From positions 38,070 through 102,069 of the forward strand of contig NZ_JAIQZE010000013.1 in NCBI RefSeq assembly GCF_020164595.1: a stretch of DNA of 64,000 nucleotides, in the 5' to 3' direction. The DNA comes from Psychroflexus longus. GTDB lineage: Bacteria > Bacteroidota > Bacteroidia > Flavobacteriales > Flavobacteriaceae. Below are positions 8,815 to 14,225 of the stretch, piece after piece. Numbering within the stretch: the first letter of the stretch is position 1; every line of letters starts with the position of its first letter. The notes beneath the pieces were generated by a model that was not told the DNA's origin, searched no databases, and saw only the letters and a program-made list of their open reading frames with translations. The position numbers were made by a program, and so were the translations under genes.

Positions 8815-9129
8815 TTAATTGTTTAACTCAGCTTGAACTAATCTGGCTTGCAACATCATAGTAGTCTTAGCATATGCTTTATATTCAGTTTCACTTGAAT
8901 CATTAGCTGTTTGAGTGTAGTTTCTAGTTATTACTTCTCCAGTAACTTGATTAGTTGCAGTTATGCTGTAACTAAACATACAAAGTCCGTAATCGACATC
9001 AATATTAGATTCTATATCCAGGGAATCTAAACACAATAATTCGAACTCAAAGTTTTCATTTGGATCATTGGCAGCAAATGCAAAGGTTCTTACTAGCATA
9101 AAAGCTAGTGCAAAAAATAAAGTTTTTAT
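8815..9129 (-). CDS. Small predicted exported protein, apparently with an ATA start, 104 aa
   Basis: The first ATG in this frame is at 9099, but the frame is open upstream and codes a full signal peptide (IKTLFFALAFMLVRTFAFA) starting at ATA (9127-9129). The sequence before it, ttttaatcATAaaaa, matches the leader of the lipoprotein gene at 10239 (ttttaatcATGaaaa). So the natural start seems to be ATG changed to ATA. The mature part is about 83 residues and rich in Asp, Glu and Thr, with two Cys (LLCLD, YGLCMF). No family recognised. Either ATA is used at low efficiency, or a shortened form starts at 9099 and loses most of the signal peptide. Confidence 0.6.
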   Translation of the reverse strand: MKTLFFALAFMLVRTFAFAANDPNENFEFELLCLDSLDIESNIDVDYGLCMFSYSITATNQVTGEVITRNYTQTANDSSETEYKAYAKTTMMLQARLVQAELNN

Positions 9130-9484
9130 GATTAAAATTTTAAATAACGATTTTGGCAGTTAAACGGTTCTCTAGAAAGCGAGTAGCATGCTAAAAACTA
9201 GCCTAACTTTAAGTTTATCTTTTATTTTTAAATATACAGTAGTTTTTGTTTTAGCACTTACAAGCTATTGGTTATGCTATATATTATTTGCAGTTTAAAT
9301 CTTAATTATTAGATCTATTAAAGTTAAAGATAATAGTAGAATTAAAATGAACAATAAAAATTTATTAAAATATCTTCTATTTTTTATTTTGAACAGATTG
9401 TCAGTTGACAAATGATATATAGCTATAAGTATTGCAATTGATAATAATGCTATTTAAAATATGAGTAAATCATAGTACTAATAT
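9130..9484. other. AT-rich gap of 355 bp without a recognisable gene
   Basis: Nothing gene-like is visible on either strand. On the minus strand it would form the leader of the small exported protein. I see no clear TAnnTTTG promoter box and no strong hairpin. Confidence 0.5.
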
Positions 9485-9682
9485 TTAAGAAGCTACTTCT
9501 TCATTTACGTTAGCTTTATACATGCAATATGAAAAATCAGCTACAGCCCATGTTACACCAACCCGATTCAATGCTCTTCCCAACACTTTACCAACCATTC
9601 TAAAAACTGATTTTTTACCTAGCCTTTTTATACCTTCTTTTATATACTCATTTATTATACCCTCGAGTATTTTTGATTGCAT
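9485..9682 (-). CDS. Small cationic hypothetical peptide, 65 aa
   Basis: No family recognised. The central part is strongly basic and amphipathic-looking (YIKEGIKRLGKKSVFRMV, then GKVLGRALNRVG). It is followed by a hydrophobic patch with one Cys (VTWAVADFSYCMYKANVN). There is no signal peptide. The glycine-spaced basic helix resembles small membrane-active or bacteriocin-like peptides only in general character. A hairpin (9684-9721) ends one base before its start codon, which on the mRNA would hinder ribosome access. It lies between a lipoprotein gene and a small exported protein gene in the GLPGLI cluster. It could be a chance open frame. Confidence 0.4.
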   Translation of the reverse strand: MQSKILEGIINEYIKEGIKRLGKKSVFRMVGKVLGRALNRVGVTWAVADFSYCMYKANVNEEVAS

Positions 9683-9683
9683 G

Positions 9684-9730
9684 AACAGTAGCTAAAACTT
9701 TTAAAAGTTACGGCTACTGTTTTTTATTTT
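9684..9730 (+). terminator. Strong hairpin with T-tract on the + strand, abutting the start of the 65-aa gene
   Basis: Outer arms aacagtagc (9684-9692) and gctactgtt (9713-9721) pair perfectly. The interior holds the palindrome aacttttaaaagtt, and ttttatttt follows on the + strand. As a + strand intrinsic terminator it would end a transcript with no known gene. On the minus strand it lies between the lipoprotein gene and the ATG at 9682 and may block translation. Confidence 0.6.
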
Positions 9731-9747
9731 AATTGTAAATAAATTGT

Positions 9748-10239
9748 TTAATTCACATACCTTTCATAACAGATTTCTAATCCTGTTTGAACACCTAAAG
9801 TACGTTTGACTCTAACTCTTATATCAACATCAGTATTACCTTCTCCTACTGCTTCTGAAAGAGTACTTTTTACACATTCTTCATTCCTACAAGTATTGCA
9901 AACTGTTTCAGAGTCCCAAAAACCTGGAGGGTCAGCTTTTAAGAGGTTATTGTCATTATTATTAATACTTTTAAGAGCGAAGGTATTTTTATTTTTTCTT
10001 AAAAAAATCTTTAGCTCTAAATCATCTTCCATAGTTAATAACTCTTCAAAATTTGAAGTCAAAAATTCATTTACATTTCCGTTTTTGATTTCAACTTCCT
10101 TTCCTAAACTTTCAAATGATTTTAAATTTAACTGGAAATTGGATTCATTTATTGACAAATTGTCTACTTCTCTAATTACTTCATCTTTAGTACAAGAGGT
10201 GATGAAAATTATTACAATAAATAAAAATAAATTTTTCAT
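9748..10239 (-). CDS. Predicted lipoprotein with C-terminal Cys cluster, 163 aa
   Basis: Signal sequence MKNLFLFIVIIFITSC ends in a lipobox with the lipidated Cys at residue 16, so it is a membrane-anchored lipoprotein. After a Glu/Asn/Lys-rich region, the last 60 residues carry VCNTCRNEEC and a final Cys (GLEICYERY). A Pro-rich hinge (KADPPGFWDS) precedes that small, possibly disulphide-bonded domain. No family recognised. It is the first (most upstream) gene of the minus-strand GLPGLI cluster. The start follows the leader ttttaatc also seen before the gene at 9129. Confidence 0.72.
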   Translation of the reverse strand: MKNLFLFIVIIFITSCTKDEVIREVDNLSINESNFQLNLKSFESLGKEVEIKNGNVNEFLTSNFEELLTMEDDLELKIFLRKNKNTFALKSINNNDNNLLKADPPGFWDSETVCNTCRNEECVKSTLSEAVGEGNTDVDIRVRVKRTLGVQTGLEICYERYVN

Positions 10240-10261
10240 GATTAAAATTATTAAACAATTT

Positions 10262-10416
10262 TTTTAAGCAATTTTCAATCTTACCGGATTCTCCACACTT
10301 CTCGCTTAAGAAGTTGCACATCTCATGAAAACCTATACATTTACGAAACGAAGTGAAGCATATGTATTCATGCCTTTACGGGAGAAGCTTCTGCCTGGCA
10401 GGAGCTTTCTCTTTTT
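10262..10416 (+). ncRNA. Candidate small RNA ending in an intrinsic terminator
   Basis: A stretch with no coding gene ends in a textbook terminator. The arm gagaagcttctgcc (10382-10395) pairs with ggcaggagctttctc (10397-10411), with one G-U pair and one bulge, then ctttttaat. Upstream are further local inverted repeats, such as cttct/agaag at 10298-10313. No + strand gene precedes the terminator within the cluster, so the transcript ending here should be non-coding. No Rfam family is recognised, and the 5' end is a guess. Confidence 0.4.
10382..10416 (+). terminator. Rho-independent terminator
   Basis: Stem of about 14 bp (gagaagcttctgcc with ggcaggagctttctc, one G-U pair, one bulged T) followed by a run of five T. 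No protein gene lies on this strand within 10 kb upstream. Confidence 0.7.
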
Positions 10417-10485
10417 AATCCTTATAACTATCTCATTCGCATATGATTTTGTTTCATAAAGATATAGTTAATATTCAGTTCACAA

Positions 10486-10527
10486 TTACGGTTCGACCGT
10501 ACTTTTGTTAGGGGAAAACCGTAAATA
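10486..10527 (+). promoter_or_regulatory. AACCGTA element, copy 1
   Basis: Bipartite element: TTACGGTTCGACCGTA (10486-10501), a 10-nt spacer, then GGGAAAACCGTAAA (10512-10525). The first part is an inverted repeat of TACGGT/ACCGTA; the second repeats AACCGTA 22 bp after the matching half-site. The same layout with the same 10-nt spacer is found in reverse orientation at 35960-35999. It lies 340 bp upstream of the SSB gene. Confidence 0.65.
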
Positions 10528-10695
10528 TTTTCAAACCAAATTTTGATCTAAAAAACTTCTCATCCCACTGTTTACAGAAGATTACTATTTTCGCACTACA
10601 AAAAACCTTGTTTTTCAGAAAAAAATTCTTCTAGTTTTTGAAATTCCCAGAAGTAACTTGTTTCATTTTTAATTTGTTTGTTGGCAAACTACAAT

Positions 10696-10727
10696 CGTTT
10701 ACAAACGACTACAAACGTTTGTAAACG
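10696..10727. repeat. Inverted repeat CGTTTACAAACG / CGTTTGTAAACG
   Basis: CGTTTACAAACG (10696-10707) and its exact reverse complement CGTTTGTAAACG (10716-10727), 8 bp apart. The middle also forms the palindrome ACAAACGTTTGT. It lies in the gap before the SSB gene, about 140 bp upstream of the ATG, and looks like a regulator binding site rather than a terminator. Confidence 0.6.
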
Positions 10728-10864
10728 TAAGTAAAAGAAAGTAAATGGATAACAGACGACTAATCCCCTATTGTCGAAGCACCTTTGCCCTGTCGATTGG
10801 AAACACCGTCGATGTGACTTGGAGAGACTAAGTCAGTTTTTAAAACCATTTTAATTTTATAGTT

Positions 10865-11200
10865 ATGAGTACTTTAAAAAATCACGTACAGTTAATGGGC
10901 CACTTAGGCCAGGATCCAGAAGTAGTTAATCTAGACTCTGGAAAGAAATTAGTTAAATTCTCTATCGCTACCAACGAGTCGTATTACGATAACAGCGGAG
11001 AGAAAGTCACCAACACCTATTGGCACAACATCATCGCCTGGGGCAAGACGGCTAGTTTTATAGAAACCTACGTCAAGAGAGGACAAGAAGTCCTATTGAG
11101 AGGTAAACTTGCCCCACGCTCTTACGAAACCAAAGACGGCGAAAAACGCTACATCACCGAAGTCAATTGTTCGGAGATTGTACCTACAAGCCAGAAATAG
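10865..11200 (+). CDS. ssb: Short single-stranded DNA-binding protein, 111 aa
   Basis: OB-fold SSB. It opens with LKNHVQLMGHLGQDPEV and has the conserved TNTYWHNIIAWGKTA and YVKRGQEVLLRGKL. It stops right after the OB-fold (EIVPTSQK). The Gly/Pro-rich linker and acidic DDDIPF-like tip that recruit repair and replication partners in full-length SSBs are missing. Length is about two thirds of a housekeeping SSB, so this is probably a second, accessory paralogue of the kind common in Bacteroidetes. It stands alone, with an unusual 600-bp upstream region holding two palindromic elements and a candidate RNA, and its own terminator at 11251-11284. Confidence 0.88.
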   Translation: MSTLKNHVQLMGHLGQDPEVVNLDSGKKLVKFSIATNESYYDNSGEKVTNTYWHNIIAWGKTASFIETYVKRGQEVLLRGKLAPRSYETKDGEKRYITEVNCSEIVPTSQK

Positions 11201-11250
11201 GCAAAAGTCAAATCCCTCACTCTAACTCCCTCCCGGGGGGAATAACTTTT

Positions 11251-11284
11251 ACTCCTGCTCTACAATTAGAGCAGGAGTTTTTTA
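11251..11284 (+). terminator. Rho-independent terminator of the SSB gene
   Basis: Arms actcctgctct (11251-11261) and agagcaggagt (11268-11278) pair perfectly, followed by seven T. Confidence 0.9.
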
Positions 11285-11356
11285 ATTTTCTTCCCTTAGG
11301 GATGGGCTAGGGCTGGGCATTTTTCTTCCTCTCCTTCAGGGAGGTCGGGAGGGGAC

Positions 11357-12139
11357 TTACGCTATAGCCTTGTAATAATTGATTTCTTTGGCAATCCCAT
11401 CCCAAAGAATAAGTCGTTTTTCTAAAGCTTCTCGAGAACACGCTTCCACTTCCTTCCACTTTTGCTCATCCTCACCACATAAGGCAGCGATCAATTCTAA
11501 AGCCATCGGGCCGTGTTCGTCTTCATCCAGCTCGATGTGACGGTCAAAATAGTACTTTAACAAACTCAAATCTTCCTCTGGAAAATTCTGCTGAATCTCG
11601 CCGATGATAGAGGTAAACATATCCGGAATCAATTCTTCTCTTCCAAACGTAAAACAGGCGGCAATTTCATGAGCTTTCCCATTTTTGATGGTGTTGAAGG
11701 TAAATATCAGAAACTCCTTCACACTCTCTGGTAAGTCGCTGGTAGCAATGACCAAAAACACATCTGTCCCGTGCTGAATTTGATCCACAAAATCCTGCAC
11801 TGTCTGGGTGGAAGCTCCTGCCTTTTGCATCGCATCCAGATACATTTCAAAATGACTCTGGCGTTCACCATCGGCATTAAGGTCGGTTTCCTCTGCTAGA
11901 ACAATCTCATTGATCAGGTAGCGGTGTTTTGGATTCCCTACAGGCACCCAGGGCGAACTTGTGCAGGTCAACTGCGTTTGGAGTGACTTCAAGAGCGACA
12001 TAAAATCCCAAACCGCAAACACATGGTGTTTCATGAAGATTTGTAAATCTTGAGGAGATTCTACACTTTTATAAAGGTGGTGGCGTATGAGTTGTGGCCT
12101 TAAGTCTTTTAAATTTGCTTTGAGTTCCGTTACCTGCAT
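11357..12139 (-). CDS. DUF3050 protein (heme-oxygenase-like fold), 260 aa
   Basis: All-helical protein matching DUF3050, a family related to the heme-oxygenase/TenA fold; the reaction is not established. Helpful segments are MKHHVFAVWDFMSLLKSLQ near the N-terminus, VLAEETD, and CFTFGREELIPDMF with YYFDRHIELDEDEHGP toward the C-terminus. The histidines and acidic residues in HIELDEDEH are candidate metal ligands. ATG at 12139 (MQVTELKANL) is preferred over the in-frame ATG at 12160. A -7-like box TATTTTTG lies at 12158-12165 on this strand. It is monocistronic: the gcdH terminator lies upstream and a G+C-rich inverted-repeat-like spacer downstream. Confidence 0.83.
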   Translation of the reverse strand: MQVTELKANLKDLRPQLIRHHLYKSVESPQDLQIFMKHHVFAVWDFMSLLKSLQTQLTCTSSPWVPVGNPKHRYLINEIVLAEETDLNADGERQSHFEMYLDAMQKAGASTQTVQDFVDQIQHGTDVFLVIATSDLPESVKEFLIFTFNTIKNGKAHEIAACFTFGREELIPDMFTSIIGEIQQNFPEEDLSLLKYYFDRHIELDEDEHGPMALELIAALCGEDEQKWKEVEACSREALEKRLILWDGIAKEINYYKAIA

Positions 12140-12159
12140 TATCTTCAATTTTATTTGCA

Positions 12160-12199
12160 AAAATAGAGAGTCAGATAAGATTTAACTCTATCTGACTCT
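12160..12199 (-). terminator. Terminator of the glutaryl-CoA dehydrogenase gene
   Basis: Arms agagtcagata (12167-12177) and tatctgactct (12189-12199) pair perfectly. On the minus strand the hairpin is followed by ctattttt. Confidence 0.75.
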
Positions 12200-12233
12200 T
12201 TATTTTAGAATTTTATTTTGAATATCTTATCTT

Positions 12234-13412
12234 TTATTTAAAAGCCGAAATCCCAGTAATATCCAGCCCTGTAATCAGTAAATGAATATCATGGGTGCCT
12301 TCGTAAGTCACCACACTTTCCAGATTCATCATATGCCTCATAATGCTGTATTCTCCAGTAATTCCCATGCCACCAAGAATTTGTCTTGCTTCTCTGGCAA
12401 TGTTGATCGCCATCTCTACATTATTACGTTTGGCCATTGAGATCTGAGCCGTCGTCGCTTTGTCTTCGTTTTTCAACTGACCCAATCGTAAGGCTAGCAA
12501 CTGAGCTTTTGTGATTTCAGTAATCATTTCAGCCAATTTTTTCTGCTGCAATTGGTAACCAGCAATAGGTTTTCCAAATTGGATGCGTTCTTTAGCATAA
12601 CGAAGCGCCGTATCGTAGCAATCCATTGCTGCACCTATAGCACCCCAGGCAATACCGTAACGAGCCGAATCCAAACAAGATAAGGGCGCTCCAAGTCCAC
12701 TTTTACCTGGCAATAGATTTTCTTTAGGCACTTTTACATCCTGAAAAATCAACTCGCCGGTAGCTGAAGCTCTAAGCGACCATTTGTTGTGCGTTTCTGG
12801 AGTAGAAAACCCTTCCATACCACGCTCCACGATCAGTCCGTGAATTCTGCCTTCTTCATTTTTAGCCCAAACTACAGCAATGTCACAAAATGGTGAATTG
12901 GAGATCCACATTTTGGCACCATTCAATAGATAATGATCGCCTTTATCCACAAAATTAGTTGTCATTCCGCTGGGATTAGAACCATGGTCTGGCTCCGTCA
13001 ATCCAAAAGAACCCATAAATTCGCCTGAGGCCAACTTTGGCAAGAACTTTTTACGTTGTTCTTCAGTGCCGTAGGCATAGATCGGATACATTACCAAAGA
13101 CGACTGTACCGAAGCCGTAGACCGCACTCCACTATCTCCTCTTTCAATTTCTTGCATGATCAATCCGTAAGAAATTTGATCTAAGCCTGCTCCCCCATAT
13201 TCTTCCGGAATATAAGGTCCAAAAGCACCTATTTCTGATAAACCTTTGATGATTGACTTAGGAAATTCAGCTTTTTGAGCGGCCTCTTCTATGATAGGGC
13301 TCACATCACGCTTCACCCAATCTCTCGCCGCCTGGCGAATCATGCGGTGTTCTTCCGTTAATAAATCATCTATATTGTAATAATCTGGGGCTTGAAAAGT
13401 ATCTTGTTTCAT
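12234..13412 (-). CDS. gcdH: Glutaryl-CoA dehydrogenase-like acyl-CoA dehydrogenase, 392 aa
   Basis: FAD-dependent acyl-CoA dehydrogenase of the glutaryl-CoA type, which converts glutaryl-CoA to crotonyl-CoA in lysine and tryptophan breakdown. It has GSFGLTEPDHGSNPSGM (FAD/substrate segment), KMWISNSPFCDIAVVWAK, and SLRASATGELIFQDVKVP. The C-terminal VTYEGTHDIHLLITG carries the catalytic Glu of the YEGT motif. The Arg-rich LRASATG and the GTHDIH ending are typical of GCDH rather than short-chain enzymes. A TAAATTTG box at 13432-13439 on this strand is a likely -7 element. It seems to be a single-gene unit with its own terminator. Confidence 0.88.
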   Translation of the reverse strand: MKQDTFQAPDYYNIDDLLTEEHRMIRQAARDWVKRDVSPIIEEAAQKAEFPKSIIKGLSEIGAFGPYIPEEYGGAGLDQISYGLIMQEIERGDSGVRSTASVQSSLVMYPIYAYGTEEQRKKFLPKLASGEFMGSFGLTEPDHGSNPSGMTTNFVDKGDHYLLNGAKMWISNSPFCDIAVVWAKNEEGRIHGLIVERGMEGFSTPETHNKWSLRASATGELIFQDVKVPKENLLPGKSGLGAPLSCLDSARYGIAWGAIGAAMDCYDTALRYAKERIQFGKPIAGYQLQQKKLAEMITEITKAQLLALRLGQLKNEDKATTAQISMAKRNNVEMAINIAREARQILGGMGITGEYSIMRHMMNLESVVTYEGTHDIHLLITGLDITGISAFK

Positions 13413-13499
13413 AATAAAATAATATTGTAAACAAATTTAACGAATACAGGACTGAACTTCTACTAAGCTTTGTTATTATTTTACTTAAATCCCAAAAGA

Positions 13500-14225
13500 T
13501 CACATCTTTAAATAGAAATCTTTTACCAAATCGATATATTCCTGGGTATATATGTGCCTGGAATGCTCAATAATCAATTCTTCAATTATAACTTGCTCTG
13601 TTTTGTTTCTTCTGAATTTGAGTAGCGTTCGCTTGATTGGGGAAGCAGGTTGGCCTCTCACATTTAGTATGTCTGATGGGTACAGCTGGGAATCTTTAGC
13701 CACTGAAATGAATTTTTCCTGTTCTGAAAAAGGAAGAATTACACTGAAGGATCCACTAGCAGACAACAACATAGAAACTCCCTGTAATAAATCTTCGAAA
13801 CTTAAATGCTCCTGAAACCTAGCTTTTTCCCGTGAGGTATTTTCGCCATCAAAATTAGGTTGTTCTGAATAAAAAGGTGGGTTCGAGATAATCAAATCGT
13901 AGGTGTCATCCATTTCAGAATAAAATTCTTTAAAGCTGGCGTGATAACAAAACAAGCGATCGCCCCAGGGACTGTTTTCAAAATTCTCAACACATTCTTC
14001 AAAAGCATCAGGATCTATTTCCACCGCATCAATAGTTTCAGCATGAAAGCGTTGAGCCATCTGAAGTGCTAGAACTCCTGTTCCTGCGCCTACATCCAAA
14101 ATGGAGTTGATATTTTCATCAACATCTGTCCAGGCGCCTAGAAGGACAGCATCCGTTCCAATTTTCATCGCCGATTTGGAATGATTGATATTAAATTCCT
14201 TAAACTGAAAAACTTTATCTTTCAT
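13500..14225 (-). CDS. tRNA1(Val) (adenine(37)-N6)-methyltransferase family (TrmN6), 241 aa
   Basis: Class I SAM-dependent methyltransferase. The SAM-binding motif is ILDVGAGTGVLALQMAQR, the acidic motif II is DAVEIDPDA, and the N6-adenine catalytic motif NPPF is in LIISNPPFYSEQ. The family (YfiC/TrmN6) methylates A37 of tRNA1(Val). ATG at 14225 (MKDKVFQFKEF) is preferred over upstream in-frame ATGs: it starts at the conserved FQFKEFNI block and overlaps the transporter stop by 11 bp, suggesting translational coupling. Two tRNA-Val genes lie in this window (54906, 55021), but the link is not physical. Confidence 0.88.
   Translation of the reverse strand: MKDKVFQFKEFNINHSKSAMKIGTDAVLLGAWTDVDENINSILDVGAGTGVLALQMAQRFHAETIDAVEIDPDAFEECVENFENSPWGDRLFCYHASFKEFYSEMDDTYDLIISNPPFYSEQPNFDGENTSREKARFQEHLSFEDLLQGVSMLLSASGSFSVILPFSEQEKFISVAKDSQLYPSDILNVRGQPASPIKRTLLKFRRNKTEQVIIEELIIEHSRHIYTQEYIDLVKDFYLKM

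Noticed and set aside
9806..10267. 153-codon + strand open frame opposite the Cys-rich lipoprotein
   Set aside because: It lies antiparallel over a gene with a clear lipobox signal and has no family resemblance; serine/leucine-rich composition is what the reverse of that gene gives.
11207..11356. G/C-rich runs after the SSB gene as a mobile element
   Set aside because: Runs such as ctccctcccgggggg and ggtcgggagggg hold no transposase or clear terminal repeats; treated as a dispersed intergenic repeat-like spacer.
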